Assembly: GCA_050944015.1 (NCBI GenBank)
Contig: JBMNQG010000003.1
Coordinates: forward strand, 1 to 64,000
From: DUOX01 sp050944015
GTDB taxonomy: Bacteria > Bacillota > Clostridia > Oscillospirales > Oscillospiraceae
Direction of reading: 5' to 3'
Length of the DNA stretch: 64,000 nucleotides
Every line of letters begins with the position of its first letter. Positions within the stretch are counted from its first letter, which is position 1. Of this stretch, positions 46,045-53,912 are shown piece after piece. The notes beneath the pieces are model-generated. The model did no database searches and had not been told where the DNA came from. It worked only from the letters and a program-made list of their open reading frames with translations. The translations under genes and the position numbers were made by a program.

Positions 46045-46341
46045 CTAGGGATTAGGAGAGGAAGTGTTAGCACCCTTATTGCCGTCAGTCTTATCCTTTT
46101 CGTTTTTCTCGATAATACCGTCTTCGTCGTCTACAATTCCGTCCTCAACGTCGGACTCCAGGGGATCCATGTCGTCCTGCCCGTCGTTGGGATCGAGGTC
46201 GTTGTCAGGTACTACGTCCTGGGTGGGGGATGTGCCTGGAGCCGTGGGCGAAGGAGAGGGCGGGGCCGGGGTTGTCCGGCAACCACTGAGCAAAGTCAAC
46301 AGGAGTGCGGCAATAAGGATATATACCGATAACTTCTTCAT
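46045..46341 (-). CDS. Small acidic lipoprotein of unknown function
   Basis: A 98-residue protein with a lipoprotein signal (lipobox LLSGC, Cys at residue 21). A Pro/Ser/Thr-rich linker follows, then a strongly acidic segment rich in Asp and Glu with repeated DGI/EDG units. No domain is recognised. GGAGGAAAAAA precedes the ATG. Low-complexity tails of this kind are often surface spacers; a role is not assigned. Confidence 0.72.
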   Translation of the reverse strand: MKKLSVYILIAALLLTLLSGCRTTPAPPSPSPTAPGTSPTQDVVPDNDLDPNDGQDDMDPLESDVEDGIVDDEDGIIEKNEKDKTDGNKGANTSSPNP

Positions 46342-46425
46342 TTTTTTCCTCCATAGTGTTAGTACACAATTATTATTTCATTGTTTGCGAATATTATTAG
46401 CAGTTTAATAAATTTTATTTAATTC

Positions 46426-46453
46426 TTGCAATTAATTGTATATCTGCTAAAAT
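46426..46453 (+). promoter_or_regulatory. Promoter of rubrerythrin
   Basis: TTGCAA (46426-46431) and TAAAAT (46448-46453) are 16 bases apart, about 57 bases before the ATG. No PerR-box-like dyad is evident. Confidence 0.5.
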
Positions 46454-46509
46454 ATGAATAAGCTTAAAGGCTTTTTCAAAGCAGAAATTTTGTTACTGGA
46501 GGGATTAGA

Positions 46510-47052
46510 ATGCCAGAACTGAAAGGGAGCAAAACTTACGAAAACCTTGCCGCCGCCTATTCAGGCGAATCGCAGGCCAGCATAAAATATCAGTTTTTCG
46601 CCAGCCAGGCTAAAAAGGACGGTTACGAGCAGATTGCCGAGATATTCTCCGTAACGTCCGGAAATGAGAAGGAGCATGCCAAAATCTGGTACAAGCTGCT
46701 GAACGGAGGTTCGGTTGGCGACACCATGACCAACCTGCGCATTGCCGCCGAAGGCGAAAACTATGAGTGGACCACAATGTACAAGGAGTTCGCCGAGGTT
46801 GCCGAGCAGGAAGGCTTCCACGACATTGCCGAGAAGTTCAGAGGCGTCGGCGCGGTTGAAAAGGAGCACGAGGAGCGCTATCTTGCCCTCCTGGACAACA
46901 TTGAAAAGGGCAGGGTCTTCAAGAGGGAAGGCCAGCAGGTTTGGATTTGCAGAAACTGCGGCCACATCCACATTGGAAGCGAAGCCCCCGCAGTTTGCCC
47001 GGTATGCGACCACCCCAGAGCCTATTTTGAGCTTCGGGCAATTAATTATTAA
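46510..47052 (+). CDS. Rubrerythrin
   Basis: A non-haem iron peroxidase that protects anaerobes against hydrogen peroxide. The 180-residue protein has a four-helix ferritin-like domain with the iron ligands in AAYSGESQASIKY, NEKEHAK and VEKEHEERY. A C-terminal rubredoxin-like knuckle carries CRNC and CPVC. GGAGGG precedes the ATG. Monocistronic, with its own terminator. Confidence 0.95.
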   Translation: MPELKGSKTYENLAAAYSGESQASIKYQFFASQAKKDGYEQIAEIFSVTSGNEKEHAKIWYKLLNGGSVGDTMTNLRIAAEGENYEWTTMYKEFAEVAEQEGFHDIAEKFRGVGAVEKEHEERYLALLDNIEKGRVFKREGQQVWICRNCGHIHIGSEAPAVCPVCDHPRAYFELRAINY

Positions 47053-47068
47053 TTGATAAAAAAAAGTA

Positions 47069-47096
47069 AAAACTGCCCCTTGGGGCAGTTTTTTTA
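47069..47096. terminator. Bidirectional terminator after rubrerythrin
   Basis: A stem AAACTGCCCC / GGGGCAGTTT with a 2-base loop and seven T, between rubrerythrin and the converging ribU. Confidence 0.9.
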
Positions 47097-47155
47097 TTGA
47101 AGTTCATATTTTTCCGGCTTACACTGTAACGCGAGGCAGGGCATTCAATTTGCGC

Positions 47156-47896
47156 TTATTTGACATAAGTGTCTTTCATATGGAGTCCCCCGGAGACCCG
47201 CTTGTACAGGAGAAAGGTGAGCACCGAGACCACAATGCCCTTAAGAAGGTTAAAAGGCACGACGGCGTAGAGAACCAGCGTCGTGAGGCTGGTTATGTTG
47301 CTGTTTACCGCAGTTCCCATGGCTATGATGCTATCAAGGGGCGGGCCGAACAGCTTGGAAAAGGTGGGTATCAGATAGACGGCGTTAAACAGGCTGCCGA
47401 ATATGGTCATGGTCAGGGTCCCCCCCGCCATGGCGATAACCGCGCCCTTTTTGCTCTTGTGCTTGTGGTAAATAATGGACGCGGGCAGCACCATGGAACA
47501 GCCCACAACAAAGTTTGCAAAGTCCCCCACAAAGGCTGTGGTGGTACCCTTGATGACAAGCTTTATGATAATTTTCAATAATTCGCAGATGACGCCCGCC
47601 ACGGGCCCCAGGGCGAAGGTGCAGATGAGCACGGGAAGCTCGCTGAGGTCTATTTCATAAAAAGCCGGGGCGAAAAACAGGGGTATTTCAAAAAGCATTA
47701 AAACCCCGGCCACCGTGGCCATCATTGCTATGTAGGCTATGTATTTGGAACGCCTCCGGTACCGCTCCATTTTTATGAAATAGCGTTCCGCAAGGAGGGC
47801 CAGAAAAAACAGCCCGGCGAAAATGATAATGCACACCAAAACAAAAGTCAGGTTGTCCGCAGCGGAATTAAGCAAGTCCGAAAACCTCTTCAGCAT
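47156..47896 (-). CDS. ribU: ECF transporter riboflavin-binding subunit RibU
   Basis: The substrate-specific S component of an energy-coupling-factor transporter for riboflavin. The 246-residue membrane protein has the RibU core (FEIPLFFAPAFYEIDLSELP, FALGPVAGVICELLK) and an additional N-terminal helix of about 25 residues not needed in typical RibU. The riboflavin assignment is strongly supported by the FMN riboswitch directly upstream. The ECF A/A'/T genes are not in the window. Confidence 0.92.
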   Translation of the reverse strand: MLKRFSDLLNSAADNLTFVLVCIIIFAGLFFLALLAERYFIKMERYRRRSKYIAYIAMMATVAGVLMLFEIPLFFAPAFYEIDLSELPVLICTFALGPVAGVICELLKIIIKLVIKGTTTAFVGDFANFVVGCSMVLPASIIYHKHKSKKGAVIAMAGGTLTMTIFGSLFNAVYLIPTFSKLFGPPLDSIIAMGTAVNSNITSLTTLVLYAVVPFNLLKGIVVSVLTFLLYKRVSGGLHMKDTYVK

Positions 47897-47923
47897 CTTT
47901 TCTTATCTCCTCCAAAAAAATAA

Positions 47924-48133
47924 TAAACGCCTGAATCCGTGTCTTCAGGCGTTAAAATATATTCAGGCAAAATGAATGCAAAATGCAGGCGCATTTAAGC
48001 ATCTCAATATATTCCAACGTATCTTCTCCCATCCAGACTATACTGTCGGTATTGGAATTTCACCAATTCTGCGGCTTGCGCCGCTCGCGGACTGTCACCG
48101 CCGGTCGGGAACTTCACCCTGCCCCGAAGACAC
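47924..48133 (-). promoter_or_regulatory. FMN riboswitch with terminator, upstream of ribU
   Basis: The aptamer runs leftward from about 48131 to 48016. It contains the conserved RFN segments GGGGCAGGGTGAAGTTCCC, GACCGGCGGTGACAGTCCGC, TGGTGAAATTCC and ACCGACAGTATAGTCTGGAT. About 60 bases later a terminator stem AACGCCTGAA / TTCAGGCGTT with a T run (47924-47954) ends just before the ribU ribosome site GGAGGAG. FMN binding should therefore stop transcription before ribU. Confidence 0.96.
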
Positions 48134-48155
48134 AATTGTTCAGTTGTCGCGTATT

Positions 48156-48183
48156 ATTATAGCATACTTTTCATAGAATGCAA
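48156..48183 (-). promoter_or_regulatory. Promoter of the FMN riboswitch-ribU unit
   Basis: On the minus strand TTGCAT (48178-48183) and TATAAT (48156-48161) are 16 bases apart, about 20 bases before the riboswitch P1 stem. Confidence 0.7.
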
Positions 48184-48256
48184 GTGCCCTTTACTATGCA
48201 AACCGGCTGTAATATAATATCATATCGGAGCCAGCAACTGCCGGGGGGAATCCACG

Positions 48257-48763
48257 ATGATAGATAGAGCCAGAACCTGCGCCTTCACCGGCCACAGGGA
48301 AAACAAGCTGCCCTGGGGCGGCAATGAAAACGACGCCCGCTGCATCGCCCTGAAGGAAAAAATCTACGACGCCGTGGAAGCGGTGTACGCCGCGGGAATC
48401 CGGCACTTTATCTGCGGAATGGCAACGGGCTGCGACACATACTTCTGCGAGGCCGTCATGGCCCTGCGCGGCGAGCACCCGGAAGTGACCATAGAGGCGG
48501 CCATCCCCTGGGAGGGTCAGGCTTCCCGCTGGAGCCAGGCCCAGCGGAAGCGGTATTACAGGCTGCTGGCGGAGTGCGACTGCCAGACCCTGGTGCAGAA
48601 GCACTACTCTGCGGACTGCATGATGCGCCGCAACCGTTATATGGTGGAGTCCTCCTCCATTGTCATCGCCGTTTACAACGGCAGCCCGGGCGGCACCATG
48701 AACACCCTGCTCTACGCCATGCGCCAGGGCCTGCAAATAATCGAAATACCGGTGGAAAAGTAA
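48257..48763 (+). CDS. SLOG-family (DUF1273/YpsA-like) protein
   Basis: A 168-residue Rossmann-like protein of the SLOG superfamily, related to YpsA. Motifs are FTGHRENKLPWG at the start, FICGMATGCDTYFCEAV, and SPGGTMNTLLYA near the end, which form a nucleotide-derivative binding site in the family. Its ligand and role are not established. Monocistronic, with a terminator overlapping its stop codon. Confidence 0.85.
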   Translation: MIDRARTCAFTGHRENKLPWGGNENDARCIALKEKIYDAVEAVYAAGIRHFICGMATGCDTYFCEAVMALRGEHPEVTIEAAIPWEGQASRWSQAQRKRYYRLLAECDCQTLVQKHYSADCMMRRNRYMVESSSIVIAVYNGSPGGTMNTLLYAMRQGLQIIEIPVEK

Positions 48764-48788
48764 GGCGCGGCTTTGCCGCGCTTTTTTA
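48763..48788 (+). terminator. Terminator of the SLOG gene
   Basis: A stem AAGGCGCGG / CCGCGCTT with a 4-base loop followed by T6, beginning at the last base of the stop codon. Confidence 0.85.
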
Positions 48789-48809
48789 TTATGCGTCATT
48801 TCTCTTTTG

Positions 48810-49424
48810 TCAGGGCGCGTTGCGGCCTTCCAGCTCGGCGAGTATGTCCGCCGGGGAAATGCCCTCATGAACCATCAGCACCAGGCAGTGATAGAGCAGG
48901 TCGGCAAGCTCGTATACGGTCTCCTCCCTGCTGCCCTTCATGGCCGCAATTATGACCTCTGCGCTCTCCTCGCCCACCTTTTTGAGGATTTTCTCCTTCC
49001 CCTTTTCAAAAAGGTACGCGGTGTAGCTCCTCACAGGCCGCTTTTCTTTCCTGTCCTTCAGGAGCTCGTAAAGGGAGCCTATGGAGAAGGACTGCCGGGC
49101 GGCACCGGCGTAAATAGGAAACTCAAAGCAGGAGTCGTTTCCAAGATGGCAGGCCGGGCCCTCTTTTTTTACTTCCGCCAGCAGGGCGTCCCCGTCGCAG
49201 TCGGCCGTTACCCTTACGACATTCTGGTAATTGCCGCTGGTCTCCCCCTTTCTCCACAGCCTATTCCGGCTCCGGGACCAGAAACAGGTACGCCCTTCCT
49301 TCAGAGTAAGCTCCAGGCTCTCACGGTTCATATAGGCCAGGGTCAGCACCCTCTTGGAGTAGTAATCCTGCACAACAACCGGGATTAAACCCTTTTCGTC
49401 GAACCTTAAAGCGTCAGTATTCAT
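48810..49424 (-). CDS. hisIE: Phosphoribosyl-AMP cyclohydrolase / phosphoribosyl-ATP diphosphatase
   Basis: Carries out steps 2 and 3 of histidine synthesis. The protein of about 204 residues has an N-terminal HisI domain (the zinc ligands in DCDGDALL and GPACHLGNDSCF) and a C-terminal HisE domain (KILKKVGEESAEVIIAA and YELADLLYH). I start at the ATG before NTDALRF, which has GGAGG 9 bases upstream. It lies 174 bases beyond hisA, with two parS sites between them, so it may have its own promoter. Confidence 0.94.
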   Translation of the reverse strand: MNTDALRFDEKGLIPVVVQDYYSKRVLTLAYMNRESLELTLKEGRTCFWSRSRNRLWRKGETSGNYQNVVRVTADCDGDALLAEVKKEGPACHLGNDSCFEFPIYAGAARQSFSIGSLYELLKDRKEKRPVRSYTAYLFEKGKEKILKKVGEESAEVIIAAMKGSREETVYELADLLYHCLVLMVHEGISPADILAELEGRNAP

Positions 49425-49519
49425 TTTCTTTGACCTCCGCACCGATTCCAATAATTACCATATTTTGTCTTTTTACAGAATTACAATTGTTTTACTTATA
49501 ACTTCCAGCGGCACAACAA

Positions 49520-49535
49520 TGTTTCACGTGAAACA
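49520..49535. other. parS site 1 (Spo0J/ParB binding)
   Basis: TGTTTCACGTGAAACA, a perfect 16-base palindrome identical to the consensus parS of Bacillus and Clostridia. ParB loads here to organise and separate the origin region of the chromosome. It lies in the gap between hisA and hisIE. Confidence 0.93.
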
Positions 49536-49551
49536 AGAATCTGCAGGCAAA

Positions 49552-49567
49552 TGTTTCACGTGAAACG
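49552..49567. other. parS site 2 (Spo0J/ParB binding)
   Basis: TGTTTCACGTGAAACG, 15 of 16 bases of the consensus, with its centre 32 bases (three helical turns) from site 1. Two sites so close, on the same helix face, are less usual than single scattered sites. Confidence 0.9.
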
Positions 49568-49598
49568 TGCAAATAGCAGGCCTGGCGCCGGAGCCGCC

Positions 49599-50330
49599 TT
49601 ATTCCCTGTTCAGGCAGCCTGCCGCCTCCAGCACCTCTTCCAGCTCCAGGCGGCCGGTGTAAAGGGCCTTGCCCACAATCGCACCGGCTATGCCCAGTTC
49701 ACGCAGCGCCCTGATTTCCTCCATGGACGAAATGCCGCCGGAGGCAATCACATCAAGGCCTTCCATGCTGCTTAGGACCCGGTAGGCATCAAGATTTGTG
49801 CCGCTAAGCAGGCCGTCCCTTTCAATGTCGGTGTATATCACCGTGCCTATTCCCATATTCAGGAGCCGGCGGCAGAATTCAATGCTGTCAGCATCCGTCT
49901 CCATAAGCCAGCCGTTTATGGCAACCCTGCCGCCCCGGGCGTCCACTCCCACGGCGACGGAGTCCCCGTACCAGGAAGCGGCTGCCTTCAGGAATTCCGG
50001 GTCGTTTACTGCGGCGGTGCCAATAATAACCCTGGAGGCCCCGGCTGACAGGTATTTGTCTATGCTCTGCATGCTGCGGATTCCTCCGCCCACCTGTACG
50101 AACATGCCCGCGACGGCGGAGGTTATCTCCTTTATAATCTTATAGTTAATTAGCTTGCCGCTCCTGGCGCCGTCCAGGTCCACCACGTGAAGGCAGCGGC
50201 TGCCCCGCTCGTAAAATTCCTCGGCCACCGCCACCGGGTCGTCGCCGTACACTTCCACCCTTCCGTAATCTCCCTGGGTAAGGCGCACCGCCCTGCCTTT
50301 CATCAAATCTATGGCGGGATAGATTTTCAT
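49599..50330 (-). CDS. hisA: ProFAR isomerase HisA
   Basis: Isomerises ProFAR to PRFAR in histidine synthesis. The 243-residue TIM barrel has the catalytic Asp in YPAIDLMKG (residue 8) and a second Asp in YTDIERDG. Phosphate-binding VGGGIRS and IASGGISS are present. The PAIDLMKG start and YTDIERDG separate it from HisF. hisH, normally just upstream, is absent: hisB ends 18 bases before it. Confidence 0.95.
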   Translation of the reverse strand: MKIYPAIDLMKGRAVRLTQGDYGRVEVYGDDPVAVAEEFYERGSRCLHVVDLDGARSGKLINYKIIKEITSAVAGMFVQVGGGIRSMQSIDKYLSAGASRVIIGTAAVNDPEFLKAAASWYGDSVAVGVDARGGRVAINGWLMETDADSIEFCRRLLNMGIGTVIYTDIERDGLLSGTNLDAYRVLSSMEGLDVIASGGISSMEEIRALRELGIAGAIVGKALYTGRLELEEVLEAAGCLNRE

Positions 50331-50348
50331 AACAGCACCTCAATTCGC

Positions 50349-50939
50349 TTACACAATAGTTCCCTTCGAGGAGGGAATCCGCCCGGGGCTTCTATCGTCA
50401 ATGGCGACTGCGGCTTTCATTGCCCGGGCAAGGGCCTTGAAGGCCGCCTCGGCAATGTGGTGGCTGTTCTCGCCCGCCAGCTGGCGCAGATGGACGGCGG
50501 CGCCAAGGCTTCTGGAAAAGGCAGACATGAACTCGCGCACCAGTTCCGTGTCGAAGTCGCCTATCTTTTCCGTGGGAAAACTGAGTCCGTAACCCAGCAC
50601 CCCGCGGCCGCTTATATCTACGGTCGCCAGGACCAGGGCCTCGTCCATCGGCAGAATGAAGCTGCCGTATCGGCATATGCCCCGGCGCTCCATCAGGGCC
50701 TCGTCAAACGCCCGGCCAAGCACAATGGCCACATCCTCCACGGTGTGGTGGTAGTCCACGTTGGCGTCGCCCACGCACATTACTGTAAGGTCGAAGGAGC
50801 CGTGGACGGCGAAAAGTTCCAGCATGTGGTTCAAAAAACCGCAGCCGGTGTCGATTTGGCACCGCCCGGAGCCCTCCAGGCACAGCTCCAGGCTGATGTC
50901 AGTCTCCTTTGTTTTCCGGGTTATCTTTGCCTTTCTCAT
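50349..50939 (-). CDS. hisB: Imidazoleglycerol-phosphate dehydratase
   Basis: Dehydrates IGP to imidazole-acetol phosphate. The 196-residue protein is monofunctional, with the manganese ligands in GFLNHMLELFAVHG, DYHHTVEDVAI and ENSHHIAEAAFKALA. There is no phosphatase domain, so histidinol-phosphate phosphatase must come from elsewhere. It overlaps hisC by 4 bases. Confidence 0.96.
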   Translation of the reverse strand: MRKAKITRKTKETDISLELCLEGSGRCQIDTGCGFLNHMLELFAVHGSFDLTVMCVGDANVDYHHTVEDVAIVLGRAFDEALMERRGICRYGSFILPMDEALVLATVDISGRGVLGYGLSFPTEKIGDFDTELVREFMSAFSRSLGAAVHLRQLAGENSHHIAEAAFKALARAMKAAVAIDDRSPGRIPSSKGTIV

Positions 50940-52003
50940 ATTCCGCCTCCCAAAATCATCCCTGTCACCGCCACAAGCCTTTCCATCTGAGGCTGCGTGC
51001 CGATGGTTATCCTTACATAGTTTTCCGTCCTTGGCCCGTCAAAATGACGGACGAGTGTGCCGGTTTCCCTCAGGCGGCGGTAGTATTCCCTGCCCGTGAT
51101 TTTAGGGTTGTCACCCGCGAACACAAAATTAGCGCTGCTGTCCAGGACCTTAAAGCCCAGGTTCCGAAGCCCGGAGGCGGTATATTCCCGGCTTTCGATA
51201 ATCCTGTCCCGGCACTGACTGAAGTAATCTGTGTCTTTAAGGGCGGCGGCGCCGGCGAGAAGGGAAAGGCGGTTTATGTTATAGGGATTGAAGGAAAAGC
51301 GCATCCTGTTCAAATCTGAAATCAGGCCGGCGCTGCCCAGGGCGTAGCCCAGCCTGGCCCCGGCCAGGGAATGGGACTTGGACAGGGTGCGGACGATAAG
51401 CAGGTTGTCGTACCTCTCCAGCAGGGGCAGGGCGGTGCAGCCGCCAAACTCCACATAGGCCTCGTCCACCACCACCAGCCTGTCCCTGTCCTGGCACAGG
51501 AGCTTTTCAATTTCCGGCAGGGGCAGGCTGATGCCCGTGGGGGCGTTGGGGTTCGCCAGAAACACGGTGCCCCGCAGGCCCGAATAGTCCTCAACGTTAA
51601 TGGTGTAGTCCTCCCTGAGGGGCACAATGGTCGTCTCCACGCCGTAAAGGCCCGCGCATACGCTGTAAAAACCGTATGTAATGTCCGGGAAGGCCGCCCC
51701 GCCGGGGCACAGGCCGAGAAAGCAGAAGGCCAGCACCTCGTCGCTGCCGTTTCCGGGAAAAACGTTTTCGGTCCTCACCCCGTTGTAGTCGGCCGCCGCC
51801 CGGACAAACCGCCCGCAGTCGGGGTCCGGGTAGAGCCTGAGGGCATCCGCCTCGCCCATGGTTAAAAGCTCCGCAACCCCGGGGGCGGGGGGATAGGGAT
51901 TCTCGTTGGTATTCAGCTTCAGCAGCTTGTCCATATCTTTCGGCTGCTCGCCTGGTGTGTAGGGTATAAGGGCACTCAGCCTTTCAGTCAGAAAACGGCT
52001 CAT
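50936..52003 (-). CDS. hisC: Histidinol-phosphate aminotransferase
   Basis: Transaminates imidazole-acetol phosphate to histidinol phosphate. The 355-residue PLP enzyme has NTNENPYPP near the start, the PLP-binding NPNAPTG, VVDEAYVEF, and the Schiff-base Lys in LSKSHSLAG. It overlaps hisD and hisB by 4 bases each. Confidence 0.95.
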   Translation of the reverse strand: MSRFLTERLSALIPYTPGEQPKDMDKLLKLNTNENPYPPAPGVAELLTMGEADALRLYPDPDCGRFVRAAADYNGVRTENVFPGNGSDEVLAFCFLGLCPGGAAFPDITYGFYSVCAGLYGVETTIVPLREDYTINVEDYSGLRGTVFLANPNAPTGISLPLPEIEKLLCQDRDRLVVVDEAYVEFGGCTALPLLERYDNLLIVRTLSKSHSLAGARLGYALGSAGLISDLNRMRFSFNPYNINRLSLLAGAAALKDTDYFSQCRDRIIESREYTASGLRNLGFKVLDSSANFVFAGDNPKITGREYYRRLRETGTLVRHFDGPRTENYVRITIGTQPQMERLVAVTGMILGGGI

Positions 52004-53286
52004 CCGCTCACCTCAAATCTGGCCTCCACGCTCCTGGCGTGGGCTTCAAGGCCCTCGGCCCTGGCGAAGGCCGCAATTTTGTCCGCCGCCTGATACAGGG
52101 CATCCCTGCTGTAATAGGCGTAGCTGCTCTTTTTTACAAAATCGTCCACGGACAAGGGGCTTGCAAATCTGGCGGTTCCCATGGTGGGCAGGGTGTGGTT
52201 GGGCCCGGCGAAATAGTCCCCGATGGCCGCCGGGGAACAGCTTCCAAGAAAGACGCTTCCGGCGTTTCTAATATTTTCCAGCACCCAGAACGGCTCGGCG
52301 GTATGTATTTCCAGATGCTCCGGGGCTATAAGGTTTACGCATTCGCAAGCTTCTTCCATGTCTCCTGCCACTATAATGAGTCCTCCGGAGTCTATGGCCT
52401 TACTTGCTATTTCCGCCCTGGGCAGGGATTCAAGCCGCCTTTCAAGCTCCAGGGACACCTGCCGCGCCAGTTTTTCCGAGTCGCATACCAGAACCGCCGA
52501 GGCCAAAGCATCGTGCTCCGCCTGGGCAAGCATGTCGGCGGCAATCAGCGCCGGCTCGGCAGCTGAGTCCGCCAGTATCAGCACGTCGCTGGGGCCGGCT
52601 ATCATGTCAATGTCCACCTGGCCGAAAACGCAGCGTTTTGCGGCGGCCACGTATATGTTGCCGGGACCCACGATTTTATACACCCGGGGTATGCTTTCCG
52701 TGCCGTAGGCCATGGCGGCTATTGCCTGGGCTCCCCCGCACTTGTACACGGCGTCCACACCCGCGATTCTGGCCGCCGCCAATACTCCCGGGGCCGCCCG
52801 CCCCTGCCTGTCCGGCGGCGTGCAGATTATGAGCTGCGGCACGCCCGCCAGCCTGGCGGGTATGGCGTTCATGAGGACTGTGGAAGGGTAGCTGGCTGTG
52901 CCGCCGGGCACGTAAATGCCCACACGCTCGATGGGCGTTACTTTCTGGCCAAGGACTATCCCCTCACCGGGGGAAAACTCAAATCCACGCCTAAGCTGCC
53001 TTTTATGAAAGTTCTTTATGTTTTCCGCAGCCTGGGCCAGAATGTCCAGAAAGCCGTCATCCAGCTGGGACACGGCCTCCTCGAACTCCTCCTCCCCCGC
53101 CTTCAGGGGACTGGGCGCAAAGTCGTCGAAGAGCCGGCAGTACTCCAGAACCGCGGCGTCTCCCCTTTGGCGCACCTGCTCTATTATTTCCTCCACCCTG
53201 CGCTGAATCTCCGCGTCCTCGTTTATGCCGGGGTTTCCGGCCAGCCGCTCAATCAGGTCTCTTGAATACCTTGCTATCCTTATCAT
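52000..53286 (-). CDS. hisD: Histidinol dehydrogenase
   Basis: Catalyses the two-step NAD oxidation of histidinol to histidine. The 428-residue protein has VGIYVPGGTASYPST, the signature MIAGPSDVLILADS, the zinc ligands in AEHDALA, and NHTLPTMGTARFASPLSV. Length is normal. It overlaps hisG and hisC by 4 bases. Confidence 0.97.
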   Translation of the reverse strand: MIRIARYSRDLIERLAGNPGINEDAEIQRRVEEIIEQVRQRGDAAVLEYCRLFDDFAPSPLKAGEEEFEEAVSQLDDGFLDILAQAAENIKNFHKRQLRRGFEFSPGEGIVLGQKVTPIERVGIYVPGGTASYPSTVLMNAIPARLAGVPQLIICTPPDRQGRAAPGVLAAARIAGVDAVYKCGGAQAIAAMAYGTESIPRVYKIVGPGNIYVAAAKRCVFGQVDIDMIAGPSDVLILADSAAEPALIAADMLAQAEHDALASAVLVCDSEKLARQVSLELERRLESLPRAEIASKAIDSGGLIIVAGDMEEACECVNLIAPEHLEIHTAEPFWVLENIRNAGSVFLGSCSPAAIGDYFAGPNHTLPTMGTARFASPLSVDDFVKKSSYAYYSRDALYQAADKIAAFARAEGLEAHARSVEARFEVSG

Positions 53287-53912
53287 GTCTTCACCTGAAT
53301 TCTTTCGCTGAGTTTCCTGCAGATTCCGTCTATGAGCCAGGTTTCAAACCTGTAGCTGCTCTTGTTGGCTATCAGCCTGGCGCTGGAGTGCTCTATTTCC
53401 ATCCAGACACGGAGGCGGTTTTCCGCCAGGGTCTTTCCCGTCTCCACTATGTCCACAATCACGTCGGAAAGGCCCAGTATGGGCGCCAGCTCCACGCTGC
53501 CGTTAAGCCTGATTATCTCAATCTGGCGGTTTATGGAGGCGAAAAACCTGGCCGCCACGTTGGGGTACTTTGTGGCCACCCGCAGGGGGAGGCTGGGGTT
53601 ATCCGCCCAGTCTTCCTTGGCGGCCGCCACAAGGCGGCAGGCCCCCAGCTTCAGGTCCAGAAGCTCGTAGACGTCCGCCTCCGTCTCCAGCAGCACGTCC
53701 TTGCCCACCACTCCTATGTCCGCGGCGCCCCTCTCCACGTATATGGCCACGTCGGAGGGCTTCACCAGCAGGTAGCGTATTCCGGTCTCCTGGTCCTCAA
53801 ATACCAGCTTGCGGCCCTGTTCCTCCATTCCCCGGCAGAAATAGCCGATTTCAGCGAAAAGCCTGTATACGTCCGAACCCAGCCTGCCCTTGGGCAGGGC
53901 AATATTAATCAT
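53283..53912 (-). CDS. hisG: ATP phosphoribosyltransferase catalytic subunit, short form
   Basis: Catalyses the first step of histidine synthesis. At 209 residues it lacks the C-terminal regulatory domain, so it needs HisZ, which is encoded directly upstream. Features are IALPKGRLG at the start and LNGSVELAPILGLSDVIVDI, the PRPP site region. It overlaps hisZ by 8 bases. Confidence 0.96.
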   Translation of the reverse strand: MINIALPKGRLGSDVYRLFAEIGYFCRGMEEQGRKLVFEDQETGIRYLLVKPSDVAIYVERGAADIGVVGKDVLLETEADVYELLDLKLGACRLVAAAKEDWADNPSLPLRVATKYPNVAARFFASINRQIEIIRLNGSVELAPILGLSDVIVDIVETGKTLAENRLRVWMEIEHSSARLIANKSSYRFETWLIDGICRKLSERIQVKT

